A stretch of DNA of 7,567 bases from Actinomycetes bacterium (GCA_021793935.1 JAJYRV010000087.1:1-7567); one strand, 5' to 3'. Counted from the stretch's first letter, positions 1 through 6,405 are shown. Program-made: numbers and translations. Notes: generated from the letters alone by a model not told the origin.

Positions 1-477
1 GGCGAACACGTCGAGAGTTCCACTCTTGGCCTCACCGCGCTGCGCGTCCTGGCGCTGGGCCTCCTGGCGAGAACTCCCGCGCTGGCCGCCGCGTTGCTCG
101 CCCCGCTGCTCATTTCCGCGCTGGTCGTTGCCGCGCTGGTCATTACCCCGTTGGGGTTTGCGGGCCCCGCCGCGCTCTTGGCGCCGCTCCTGGCCTTTAC
201 CGGAGCCGCTCTCCTCGGCGGGCGCGCTTTCGGCCGGCGCGGATGCTGCTGCCTTCCCGGCGCTGCGCTGTTTCGGAGCACCCTTCGGGGCGCTCTTGCC
301 TTCGCCTTGCGCCCCCTGCCCCGGGCCATCGCCGTGTGCCTTGATCGCATCGATCAACTCCCCTTTACGCAGGCGGGAGATGCCTTTGAGCCCCAACTGA
401 TTCGCGATCGCTTGAAGTTGGGGGAGTTTCATCGCCGTGAGGGCAGCTGCAGAGGCCTGGTCCTGAGATTCAGTCAC
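1..477 (-). CDS. rho: Transcription termination factor Rho, N-terminal part (runs off window)
   Basis: Rho is a hexameric RNA-dependent ATPase/helicase that ends transcription. Only its first 159 codons are visible, in one open frame to the edge. Residues 13-47 (LTAMKLPQLQAIANQLGLKG, then SRLRKGELIDAIKA) match the helical Rho N-terminal domain. From about residue 48 the chain becomes low-complexity: first G/A/K/P/E/S-rich, then R/G/N/D/Q-rich with short repeats at 110-134. The RNA-binding cold-shock fold and the ATPase core must lie outside the window. An extended disordered N-terminal insertion is known in actinobacterial Rho proteins such as those of Mycobacterium and Micrococcus. The start is GTG at 477..475: an in-frame TGA lies 13 codons upstream and AAGGA sits 5 nt before the GTG. 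Position downstream of thrB supports the name. The call rests on the N-terminal domain plus synteny, since the catalytic core is not seen. Confidence 0.93.
   Translation of the reverse strand, partial: MTESQDQASAAALTAMKLPQLQAIANQLGLKGISRLRKGELIDAIKAHGDGPGQGAQGEGKSAPKGAPKQRSAGKAAASAPAESAPAEESGSGKGQERRQERGGARKPQRGNDQRGNDQRGNEQRGEQRGGQRGSSRQEAQRQDAQRGEAKSGTLDVFA
76..150 (-). repeat. Short tandem repeats encoding R/G/N/D/E/Q tract in Rho
   Basis: Inside rho, residues 110-134 read as RGNDQ, RGNDQ, RGNEQ, RGEQ, RGGQ, then RG. In DNA terms these are three 15-bp units followed by two degenerate 12-bp units. Synonymous codons differ between units (for example CGG/CGC/CGC for Arg, AAT/AAC/AAT for Asn). 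This suggests an old repeat kept for its peptide composition rather than a very recent slippage event. Composition is that of a disordered, basic, RGG-like RNA-binding segment; that function is inferred. Confidence 0.85.
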
Positions 478-583
478 GAAGGTCCTTTTAAAATACCGGG
501 GGTGATCACTTAGTCACTAGACGCGTGTAAGAAGTCCGCGAAATGGTGGCAAACCGCCACGCGTCATTAGCCTAGCGCAGTTT
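478..583 (-). promoter_or_regulatory. thrB-rho intergenic region / rho leader
   Basis: This 106-nt gap between the thrB stop and the rho start holds no gene. Two small dyads are visible: GTGGC/GCCAC at 546-560 (5-bp stem, 5-nt loop), and GCCTAG/CTAGGC at 570-589 (6-bp stem, 8-nt loop), which overlaps the thrB stop codon. Neither is followed by a convincing T-run on the minus strand (only CATTT), so a strong intrinsic terminator is not supported. A possible -35 TTGCCA (552..547) has a 17-nt spacer to TACACG, a poor -10. Nearer rho is an AGTGA direct repeat and the palindrome GTGATCAC (502-509). The region may carry a rho promoter or autoregulatory leader, but the sequence alone does not prove it. 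Confidence 0.35.
483..487 (-). promoter_or_regulatory. Ribosome binding site of rho
   Basis: AAGGA with a 5-nt spacer to the GTG at 477. It decides the start, because no ATG lies nearby and the frame is closed by a stop at 516..514. Confidence 0.75.
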
Positions 584-1468
584 CTAGGCCAGATGCGCCC
601 CTTGTTCGGCGATAGCTGACCGCAGCACCCGCCAGCCGCGGGGCACCTGCTCTTCGGCGGAGTAGGGAAGCTCTCCCAACACCAGCACGCTCGGACCGGC
701 TCCCGAGACGACGGCAGGTATCCCGTTTGCCCGCAACTGCGCCAAAAGCTCGGCGGTCTCGGGCATGACGTCAGCGCGATAGTTCTGGTGCAACCTGTCC
801 TCGGTCGCGGCGAACAACAACTCTGGCTGTCCGCTAAGAGCGAGCGCGAGGAGCCCGGATCGGGAGCTGTTGAAGGCGGCATCGTCGTGCGGCACGTATG
901 AGGGAAGCGCCCCACGGGAACGGGAGGTGGATAATTCCGCCACGGGCACGATCACCGTCGGAGCGATTCCGCTCACGGGAATCTTCGCCGCGCGGGCGGC
1001 GCCCTCACTCACGTAGGCGATCGTTGCCCCGCCGAAGATTGCGGGGGCGGCGTTATCCGGGTGGCCTTCGAATTCGGTTGCGAGCGTGAGGAGGCAGTCA
1101 TCGGTGAGCGCTTCCGGCTCGCTGATGAGCCCCCTCGCGAGCAGCAGTCCCGCGACGGTCGCCGCGGCGCTCGACCCCAGCCCGCGCCCGTGCGGGATCC
1201 GGTTGTGGCAGTGCAGTACGAACCCTGCTTGCGGGGCGTCCACGTAGTCGAGGGCAACCCGCAGCGCGCGGATGATGAGGTGATCCTCTCCACCGGGGAG
1301 GGAGCCCGCTCCTTCCCCCTGTACGTGCGCCTCGCTCGGCCCCGCGACTGCTTCGACCCGCACATCGTCCCAGATGGACAGGGCAAGGCCGAAGGCATCA
1401 AATCCTGGTCCAAGGTTCGCGCTCGTTGCCGGCACCCGCACCTGCGCCCGATCTTTCGCGAGTCGCAT
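584..1468 (-). CDS. thrB: Homoserine kinase (GHMP family)
   Basis: This cytoplasmic enzyme phosphorylates homoserine with ATP to give O-phosphohomoserine, the substrate of ThrC. The 294-residue protein has all the GHMP-kinase landmarks: the N-terminal VPATSANLGPGFDAFGLAL segment (12-30), the glycine/serine-rich ATP loop PHGRGLGSSAAA (92-103), EFEGHPDN (132-139), the substrate-region STSRSRGALP (180-189), and the C-terminal SGAGPS loop (255-260). Its length is normal for bacterial ThrB. The frame stays open upstream through thrC, but the ATG at 1468 is the right start: homology-like sequence begins at MRLAKD, and the ATG overlaps the thrC TGA by one base (TGATG). No strong Shine-Dalgarno precedes it, so translation is probably coupled to thrC. 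It is the last biosynthetic gene before rho. Confidence 0.96.
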   Translation of the reverse strand: MRLAKDRAQVRVPATSANLGPGFDAFGLALSIWDDVRVEAVAGPSEAHVQGEGAGSLPGGEDHLIIRALRVALDYVDAPQAGFVLHCHNRIPHGRGLGSSAAATVAGLLLARGLISEPEALTDDCLLTLATEFEGHPDNAAPAIFGGATIAYVSEGAARAAKIPVSGIAPTVIVPVAELSTSRSRGALPSYVPHDDAAFNSSRSGLLALALSGQPELLFAATEDRLHQNYRADVMPETAELLAQLRANGIPAVVSGAGPSVLVLGELPYSAEEQVPRGWRVLRSAIAEQGAHLA

Positions 1469-2526
1469 CACAGACCCAGCACACGAACGACGTCGCCGAG
1501 GTTCGGCGCAACGACCTCCGGTGAGACCTCCCGGTTGCCCAGGGCAGTTGCGGTGTCCTTGAGCCCGTTGCCCGTGACCGTGCACGTGATCGTTGCCCCG
1601 GCGGGCACCTCCCCCGCTTCCGCGCGTTGGAGTAGCCCGGCGACCGAGGCGGCCGATGCGGGTTCGACGAACACCCCCACTTCGGCGGCGATGAGTGCTT
1701 GGGCGTCGAGGATCTGGGCGTCAGTGACCGAATCGATCCGGCCCCCTGATTCTTCACGCGCCTGGGTCGCGAGCGACCAGGAGGCGGGGTTGCCGATCCG
1801 GATCGCGGTCGCGATCGTCTCCGGGAACTCCACTACCTCGCCTTTGACCAACGGCGAAGCCCCATCGGCCTGCACTCCCCACATTTTGGGAAGCTTCGTG
1901 GCGGCGCCGTCGCCGTGGTATTCGCGGTAGCCCATCCAGTAGGCGGAGATATTCCCGGCATTCCCCACCGGCAGCACGTGAATATCCGGGGCGTCGCCGA
2001 GCACGTCGACGATCTCGAACGCCGCGGTCTTCTGGCCCTGCAGTCGGTAGGGGTTGACGGAGTTGACGAGTTCGACGGGGTAGTTCTCCGCCAACTCCCG
2101 CACGATGCGTAGGCCGTCGTCGAAGTTCCCGTCGATCTCGATGAGGGTCGCGCCGTGCACGACGGCCTGGGCCATTTTCCCGGCGGCGATCTTACCTGCG
2201 GGGAGGATCACTGCGCAGCCGATCCCCGCCCGCGCGGCGTAGGCGGCGGCCGAGGCTGAGGTGTTGCCTGTGGAGGCGCATACGACCATTTCCGCACCGC
2301 CGCTGACGGCCTTGGAGATCGCCGTCGTCATCCCTCGATCTTTGAACGATCCAGTGGGGTTGGCTCCCTCGACCTTCAAGAATACGCGGGCTCCGGTCCG
2401 CTCCGAGAGGGCGGGCGCCTCGACGAGCGGCGTGCCGCCTTCCCCGAGGGTGACGATCGTGTCGGAATCTTCAAAGGGGAGTCGGGCGAAGTATTCGGCG
2501 ATGAGTCCCCGCCATGGTGCTGCCAT
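1468..2526 (-). CDS. thrC: Threonine synthase (PLP-dependent)
   Basis: Converts O-phosphohomoserine and water to threonine and phosphate, the last step of the pathway. The 352-residue protein is a fold-type II PLP enzyme of the short ThrC class found in actinobacteria. The PLP Schiff-base lysine is K62 in [11 protein letters not shown] (57-67). [17 protein letters not shown] spans 85-101, the phosphate-binding GNAGN loop is at 188-192, and TGNGLKD (318-324) is the C-terminal cofactor-contact motif. The ATG at 2526 overlaps the hom TAA by one base (TAATG), and GGAAGG lies 6 nt upstream inside the end of hom, so it can both re-initiate and load ribosomes. The gene ends in a TGATG overlap with thrB. 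No broken or missing motif is seen. Confidence 0.97.
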   Translation of the reverse strand: MAAPWRGLIAEYFARLPFEDSDTIVTLGEGGTPLVEAPALSERTGARVFLKVEGANPTGSFKDRGMTTAISKAVSGGAEMVVCASTGNTSASAAAYAARAGIGCAVILPAGKIAAGKMAQAVVHGATLIEIDGNFDDGLRIVRELAENYPVELVNSVNPYRLQGQKTAAFEIVDVLGDAPDIHVLPVGNAGNISAYWMGYREYHGDGAATKLPKMWGVQADGASPLVKGEVVEFPETIATAIRIGNPASWSLATQAREESGGRIDSVTDAQILDAQALIAAEVGVFVEPASAASVAGLLQRAEAGEVPAGATITCTVTGNGLKDTATALGNREVSPEVVAPNLGDVVRVLGL

Positions 2527-3815
2527 TAGTTACCTTCCACACGCATTACTGAAACTACTTCTTCGACCGCCTCGAGCACCCGAAGATCGGTCAGGGTCGC
2601 ATCCAAGGCCGCCTGAGGAGCGGAGTAGGTGACGATGATGAGTCCGGCCCGGCCCTCTTCCCCGGGGGTCTGGCGAACCGTTTCGATCGAAACCCCGTGG
2701 TTCGCCACCACGGTGGCGATCTCCGAGAGCACACCGGGTCGATCAGCGACCCGCAGCCGCATGTGATAGCGGCTCGGCACGAGACCAGAGTCGATGATGG
2801 GCAGCATCGCATAGGTGGAGCCGCTCGGGGCGCGCCCGCCGGTGACCTGCCCGCGGGCAACGTCGACGATGTCGCCAAGCACGGCCGCCGCGGTAGGTGC
2901 CCCGCCGGCACCTGGGCCGTAGAACATGAGCGTCCCCGCAGCCTCGGCTTCGATGAACACCGCGTTATAGGCATCGGAAACGGTTGCGAGGGGGTGGTCG
3001 GCGGGCACCAACGCCGGGTGAACTCGCACCGCGATCGCGCCGTTGACGCTTTCGGCGATCGCGAGGAGCTTGACGATGTTGCCGGTAGCTTTCGCCGAAG
3101 CGATGTCGTCGGCGGTGATTTCCCGGATCCCCTCGGTGGGCACGTCCGAGGCGTACACGCGGGTGTGGAACGCGAGCGAGGCGAGGATCGCCGCTTTTGC
3201 CCCGGCGTCGAACCCATCGATATCAGCGGTGGGGTCGGCCTCGGCATACCCGAGTGCTTGCGCGTCGGCAAGCGCGGTGTCGAAGTCCGCACCCGTCGTC
3301 GTCATCTGGTCGAGGATGTAGTTCGTGGTGCCGTTGACGATTCCGAGGATCTTCGTGATCCGGTCCCCGGCGAGCGATTCGCGGATGCCGCGCACGACCG
3401 GGACCGCCCCGGCGACGGCGGCTTCGTAGAGCAGGCTCGCCCCGTGGGCGTCGGCGGCTTCTTGCAGCTCTGGGCCGGCTTCGGCGAGGAGCGCCTTGTT
3501 CGCGGTGACGACGCTCGCCCCACGCCGCAGTGCGCGAAGGATGAGGCTCTTGGCAGGTTCTACCCCGCCGATGAGTTCGACGACGATGTCAGCGGAGTCG
3601 ACGAGCGTTTCCAGGTCCTCGCTGAGCAATTCGCTCGGCACGACCTCGTCGCGGGGAGTCTGCGTCGACCGCACGCCGATCCCGGCCAACTCAATCTTCG
3701 CTCCCGCGCGAGCCGCCAGGTCTGCATCGTGCCGGAGCAGCCTGCGCACGACTTCGGTGCCCACTACTCCACAACCCAGCACTACACAGCGCAGCGGCGC
3801 TTTAACGTCGCTCAT
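2526..3815 (-). CDS. hom: Homoserine dehydrogenase with C-terminal ACT domain
   Basis: Reduces L-aspartate 4-semialdehyde to homoserine with NAD(P)H, the committed step toward threonine and methionine. It is called thrA in mycobacteria. The 429-residue protein starts with a Rossmann fingerprint, VVLGCGVVG (11-19). Then come TANKALLA (104-111, conserved Lys107), [14 protein letters not shown] (131-144), [11 protein letters not shown] (158-168), and the catalytic stretch [19 protein letters not shown] (191-209, with Lys207). YGPGAGG is at 299-305. Residues about 350-429 ([18 protein letters not shown] onward) form an ACT domain, which in this family mediates threonine feedback inhibition. There is no aspartokinase domain, so this is the monofunctional form. 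The ATG at 3815 was chosen over the longer open frame (to 4037) because GAGGAG precedes it and family sequence begins there; the extension would overlap lysA. It heads the hom-thrC-thrB unit. Confidence 0.97.
   Translation of the reverse strand: MSDVKAPLRCVVLGCGVVGTEVVRRLLRHDADLAARAGAKIELAGIGVRSTQTPRDEVVPSELLSEDLETLVDSADIVVELIGGVEPAKSLILRALRRGASVVTANKALLAEAGPELQEAADAHGASLLYEAAVAGAVPVVRGIRESLAGDRITKILGIVNGTTNYILDQMTTTGADFDTALADAQALGYAEADPTADIDGFDAGAKAAILASLAFHTRVYASDVPTEGIREITADDIASAKATGNIVKLLAIAESVNGAIAVRVHPALVPADHPLATVSDAYNAVFIEAEAAGTLMFYGPGAGGAPTAAAVLGDIVDVARGQVTGGRAPSGSTYAMLPIIDSGLVPSRYHMRLRVADRPGVLSEIATVVANHGVSIETVRQTPGEEGRAGLIIVTYSAPQAALDATLTDLRVLEAVEEVVSVMRVEGN
2533..2538 (-). promoter_or_regulatory. 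Ribosome binding site of thrC
   Basis: GGAAGG within the last codons of hom, 6 nt before the thrC ATG. Together with the TAATG overlap it fixes the thrC start. Confidence 0.75.
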
Positions 3816-3818
3816 CTT

Positions 3819-3824
3819 CTCCTC
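3819..3824 (-). promoter_or_regulatory. Ribosome binding site of hom
   Basis: GAGGAG with only 3 nt (AAG) before the ATG at 3815. It lies in the 9-mer GATGAGGAG, which also occurs directly before lysA. The spacing is shorter than usual. Confidence 0.65.
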
Positions 3825-3839
3825 ATCAGCTTGGCAGTT

Positions 3840-3853
3840 TCCTCGTACGAGGA
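3840..3853. promoter_or_regulatory. Perfect 14-bp palindrome upstream of hom
   Basis: TCCTCGTACGAGGA is fully self-complementary and lies in the 85-nt lysA-hom gap, 24 nt before the hom ATG. As DNA it could be a dimeric repressor site. As RNA it could fold into a 5-bp stem with a GTAC loop. Its 5' arm (TCCTC on the transcript) could also pair with the hom ribosome binding site GAGGAG at 3824..3819, which would make the two pairings exclusive. No T-run follows, so it is not an intrinsic terminator. Function is inferred only. Confidence 0.45.
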
Positions 3854-3900
3854 TACGGGCGATTTCACTTCCTTGGTGCCGCGTCTCAGGCCGTGAATCT

Positions 3901-5244
3901 CTACCCCACGTCGAGGCGGAGCAGATCCTCAATAGTTTCGCGGCGAACGATCTCCCGCGCCTCGGCGCTCGTGACGGCGACGACCCCAGGGCGGGGAATC
4001 TGGTTATAGTTCGATGCCAGGGACCGCCCGTACGCACCCGTCGCTGCGACGATGAGCAGGTCTCCGGCGCGCAGGTCCTGCGGCAAGTCGATATCCGGGA
4101 TGAGGATATCTCCCGATTCGCAGTGCTTACCCACGATTCGGCACGGCATGGAGCCGGCCGTAGAGGACCTGTTCGCGAGCCGCGCGGTGTAATTCGCGCC
4201 GTAGAGGATCGGACGGATGTTGTCGCTCATCCCCCCGTCGACGGACACGTACACGCGCCTGCCCTCGTCCAGTTGGACGTGTTTGATCGTGCCCACTTCG
4301 TAGACCGTCATCATCGCGGGCCCCACAATCGCTCGGCCCGGTTCGATGGACACCTCAGGCACGTCGGTTCCCAGCCGGTCGCACTCAGCCCGAACCGCCG
4401 CGGCGAGTTCTTCGGCCGCGACCCTCGGATCCAGCTCCTGCTCCCCGGGCAGATAGGCGATCCCGTATCCCCCGCCGAGGTCGACTTCGGGAACAGCGAT
4501 CCCCTCGCGCTGAAGGTCTGCTCGTAATTCCAGCACCACCCGCGCCGCGTTCGCGAACCCGTCCGCGGCGAGGATCTGTGACCCGATGTGCGAGTGCAAG
4601 CCGACCAGGTGGAGCCGGGGCCGGGCGGCGATGCGTTCAACCGCCTGCCGGGCCGCTCCGGAGGCGACGGAGAGGCCAAATTTCTGGTCCTCGTGGGCGG
4701 TGGCGATGAACTCATGTCCACCGGCGTGCACGCCGGTGGTCAGGCGCACCATGACCGGTACATCGCTCACGCCGAGGTCAGCGGCGACCTCGTCGAGCAG
4801 GTCGATCTCGGCGAGCGAGTCCACGATGATCCGGCCCACCCCGACCTCAAGCGCCCAAGTGAGCTCGGCGCGGGACTTGTTATTGCCGTGCAGCCCGATG
4901 TCGGCCGGGTCGACGTCCGCGGCGAGCGCGACGGCAAGCTCACCCGCCGTCGAACAGTCCACTTTGAGCCCCTCGTCCCGTAGCCATCGCAGCACGGCGG
5001 TGGAACTGAAGGCCTTGGACGCGTAATACACCCCGACCGGAGCTCCGAATTCCTCGTCGAACGCCGACTTGAACGCCCGTGCCCGCGTGAGGAGGTCGTC
5101 GACGTCGAGGAGGTAGCTCGGGGTGCCGAACCGATCAGCGAGCTCGGTGATCGGGTGCCCGGCCAGGTAGGTCTCGCCGCCAGAAAGGGTCGCCGATGCG
5201 GGCCAGGGACTGCCGAGAGGATTCGTGCCGTGTTGAGCGCTCAC
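3901..5244 (-). CDS. lysA: Diaminopimelate decarboxylase
   Basis: Decarboxylates meso-diaminopimelate to L-lysine, the last step of lysine synthesis, using PLP. The 447-residue protein is a fold-type III (alanine-racemase-like) decarboxylase of normal actinobacterial length. The PLP lysine is K77 in YYASKAFSS (73-81). HSHIGSQ is at 217-223, the glycine-rich phosphate loop DLGGGYG at 255-261, and EPGR at 301-304. CESGD (375-379) carries the active-site cysteine contributed across the dimer, and GAYGRSLASNYNQIPRPG (403-420) is the C-terminal substrate/PLP region. The start is GTG at 5244, preceded by GAGGAG with a 2-nt spacer. The first 20 residues or so are poorly conserved in this family, so a nearby alternative start cannot be excluded. 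lysA lies 85 nt ahead of hom on the same strand, and they may be cotranscribed. argS, a common upstream neighbour of lysA, is absent here. Confidence 0.96.
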   Translation of the reverse strand: MSAQHGTNPLGSPWPASATLSGGETYLAGHPITELADRFGTPSYLLDVDDLLTRARAFKSAFDEEFGAPVGVYYASKAFSSTAVLRWLRDEGLKVDCSTAGELAVALAADVDPADIGLHGNNKSRAELTWALEVGVGRIIVDSLAEIDLLDEVAADLGVSDVPVMVRLTTGVHAGGHEFIATAHEDQKFGLSVASGAARQAVERIAARPRLHLVGLHSHIGSQILAADGFANAARVVLELRADLQREGIAVPEVDLGGGYGIAYLPGEQELDPRVAAEELAAAVRAECDRLGTDVPEVSIEPGRAIVGPAMMTVYEVGTIKHVQLDEGRRVYVSVDGGMSDNIRPILYGANYTARLANRSSTAGSMPCRIVGKHCESGDILIPDIDLPQDLRAGDLLIVAATGAYGRSLASNYNQIPRPGVVAVTSAEAREIVRRETIEDLLRLDVG

Positions 5245-5246
5245 GA

Positions 5247-5252
5247 CTCCTC
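5247..5252 (-). promoter_or_regulatory. Ribosome binding site of lysA
   Basis: GAGGAG lies only 2 nt from the GTG start at 5244, inside the same GATGAGGAG 9-mer (5255..5247) that precedes hom. The spacing is unusually tight, so the assignment of site and start is moderately sure. Confidence 0.55.
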
Positions 5253-5356
5253 ATCGTAGAGCATCGCGCTCCGCTCATCCGCACAATCGCGGGCGCTTTG
5301 ACTCCCCCGCCCTGCGCTCGAGGAGACGACTGTGACCCATTGAACAGAGCCGGAAA

Positions 5357-5386
5357 TTCGTTCGAACCCATTCACCCTGCTACGAT
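5357..5386 (+). promoter_or_regulatory. Candidate promoter of tRNA-Arg
   Basis: TTCGTT (5357-5362), an 18-nt spacer and TACGAT (5381-5386) resemble a housekeeping actinobacterial promoter with a good -10 and a weak -35. A transcription start near 5393 would give a 5' leader of about 20 nt before the tRNA at 5414. This is a pattern match by eye only. Confidence 0.4.
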
Positions 5387-5413
5387 TCTTAATCGCGGGT
5401 AATTACCGCACCC

Positions 5414-5489
5414 GCCCCCGTAGCTCAGCGGATAGAGCGTCTGCCTCCGGAGCAGAAGGCCACAGGTTCGAGTCCTGTCGGGGGCACCA
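5414..5489 (+). tRNA. tRNA-Arg, anticodon CCG
   Basis: A complete cloverleaf can be paired by eye. The acceptor GCCCCCG (5414-5420) pairs with CGGGGGC (5479-5485), and the D stem GCTC with GAGC (5423-5438). The anticodon stem TCTGC pairs with GCAGA (5440-5456) around the loop CTCCGGA, giving anticodon CCG at 5447-5449. The variable loop is 5 nt, and the T stem ACAGG/CCTGT (5462-5478) encloses TTCGAGT. The discriminator is A (5486) and CCA is encoded (5487-5489). It reads the CGG arginine codon; the A in the D-loop after GG and the A discriminator fit arginine identity. It lies divergent from lysA and only 13 nt ahead of the epimerase start, so the two are probably on one primary transcript. 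Confidence 0.97.
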
Positions 5490-5492
5490 GCC

Positions 5493-5497
5493 GGAGG
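5493..5497 (+). promoter_or_regulatory. Ribosome binding site of the epimerase gene
   Basis: GGAGG starts 4 nt after the tRNA CCA end and has a 5-nt spacer to the GTG at 5503. This favours 5503 over the GTG at 5497 (which overlaps the site) and the ATG at 5512 (14 nt away). Confidence 0.65.
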
Positions 5498-5502
5498 TGA
5501 GC

Positions 5503-6405
5503 GTGTCTGAGATGGATTCCCCTGTTGGCGACGTCCTCGAATTGCGCTCGGGTGACAGCCTCGTCGAGATCACGACTGTCGGCGCCCATCTTCGCCGCTA
5601 CCAAGTGGCTCGCCGCGAGGTGATCGTCCCGTTCGGGGAAGAACTTCCCTGGGGCGCCCACGGCGCGGTGCTCGCGCCCTGGCCCAATCGGATCGATGCA
5701 GGCACCTACTCGTGGGCGGGGAAGGAATACCGCCTCCCCATCACTGAACCGGAGCGGGACACCGCGATTCACGGGCTCGTGATGACCGAGCCGTGGAAAG
5801 CAGCCCAGGTCGCGCCCGGGCAGGCGGAGTTCACGGTCGAGCTCGCCGCGAGCGCGGGCTACCCCTTCCCGTTGCGGCTATCGGTGACCTACACGCTCAC
5901 TGGAGCCGACCTCACCGTGGATTTCTGTGCGGAGAACCGCGGTGGGAGCGCCGCTCCGTTCGGGGTCGGGTTCCACCCGTGGCTCGCCGCGGGACCCGGC
6001 GGTCTGGAAACGGCTACCCTCGCGGCGGATGTCGGCACGTGGTTCCGCAGCGATTCCCGCCTCCTACCCGTGGCGGAGGAGCAGGTTCCCCACGAATTCG
6101 ATTTCCGTGTCGGCAAGCCGCTTGGTGATCTCCGGCTCGACGATGCCTTCGGAATGCCCCGCTTCGATGAGTCGGGAAGGTCCTGGGTGCACCTGCGCGG
6201 CGACGACGGCGCTACTGCTTCGGCATGGATGCGGGAGCCGTTGCGGGTGTGGCAGCTGTGTTCGGACCCCTCGCCCGCGCCCCGGCCGGGTCTCGCGGTG
6301 GAACCGATGACTTGCCCGGCGAACGCGTTCAGAACGGGCGATCGGCTCCACGAACTCGCGCCCGGCGCCTCGTGGCAAGTGCAGTGGGGGCTCACCCTCG
6401 CGTGA
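5503..6405 (+). CDS. Aldose 1-epimerase family protein (mutarotase-like)
   Basis: Members interconvert alpha and beta anomers of free aldoses, or of sugar phosphates in related groups; the real substrate is not evident. The 300-residue cytoplasmic protein has the galactose-mutarotase beta-sandwich signature. APWPNRIDAGTYSWAGKEYRL spans 58-78, including the sugar-contacting NR at 62-63. DTAIHGLV (86-93) carries the first catalytic histidine (H90), and GVGFHPWL (154-161) the second (H158). LDDAF is at 212-216, and AVEPMTCPANAF (265-276) carries the likely catalytic Glu267. All expected catalytic positions are present. There is no signal peptide, so an intracellular role fits. Start is GTG 5503, chosen by Shine-Dalgarno spacing; GTG 5497 would add two residues. 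The gene directly follows tRNA-Arg on the same strand and converges with the M23 peptidase gene. There is no sugar operon around it to suggest a pathway. Confidence 0.9.
   Translation: MSEMDSPVGDVLELRSGDSLVEITTVGAHLRRYQVARREVIVPFGEELPWGAHGAVLAPWPNRIDAGTYSWAGKEYRLPITEPERDTAIHGLVMTEPWKAAQVAPGQAEFTVELAASAGYPFPLRLSVTYTLTGADLTVDFCAENRGGSAAPFGVGFHPWLAAGPGGLETATLAADVGTWFRSDSRLLPVAEEQVPHEFDFRVGKPLGDLRLDDAFGMPRFDESGRSWVHLRGDDGATASAWMREPLRVWQLCSDPSPAPRPGLAVEPMTCPANAFRTGDRLHELAPGASWQVQWGLTLA

Larger units (their letters stand above)
5245..5413. promoter_or_regulatory. Divergent intergenic region between lysA and tRNA-Arg
   Basis: This 169-nt region must hold the lysA promoter (minus strand) and the tRNA promoter (plus strand). 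No gene is supported in it. On the lysA side no clear -35/-10 pair stands out; TACGAT at 5258..5253 is too close to the start for a leader carrying a ribosome binding site. A CTCCTC hexamer on the transcript (5325..5320) is complementary to the lysA ribosome binding site. The 8-bp palindrome GTTCGAAC lies at 5360-5367. I saw no lysine-riboswitch or T-box core. Confidence 0.5.

Noticed and set aside
26..513. Plus-strand open frames with repetitive PRWSLPRW-like or hydrophobic alanine/leucine stretches
   Set aside because: They are translations of the antisense of the rho repeat tract. The minus strand gives a clear Rho N-terminal domain with a good ribosome binding site.
1061..1930. Plus-strand open frame (289 codons) opposite thrB and thrC
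   Set aside because: Composition is a frame shadow (R/P/S-rich, no domain), and both thrB and thrC are intact on the minus strand.
2697..3896. Long plus-strand open frame (399 codons) opposite hom
   Set aside because: Antisense shadow caused by high GC and third-position bias. It has no recognisable domain, while hom on the other strand has every family motif.
3816..4037. N-terminal extension of hom and possible overlap with lysA
   Set aside because: The frame is open but the added residues are R/P/S-rich and unlike the family. ATG 3815 has a Shine-Dalgarno and begins the conserved sequence.
5245..5413. Lysine riboswitch or T-box before lysA
   Set aside because: At 169 nt shared with a divergent tRNA promoter, no conserved core, specifier stem or terminator/antiterminator pair could be recognised.
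5425..5772. Minus-strand open frame of 115 codons ending in a VPPTGLEPVAFCSGG-like peptide
   Set aside because: Its C-terminal end is the antisense of the tRNA-Arg gene. Peptides of the PPTGLEPV type are a well-known false annotation over tRNAs. The rest is antisense to the epimerase.
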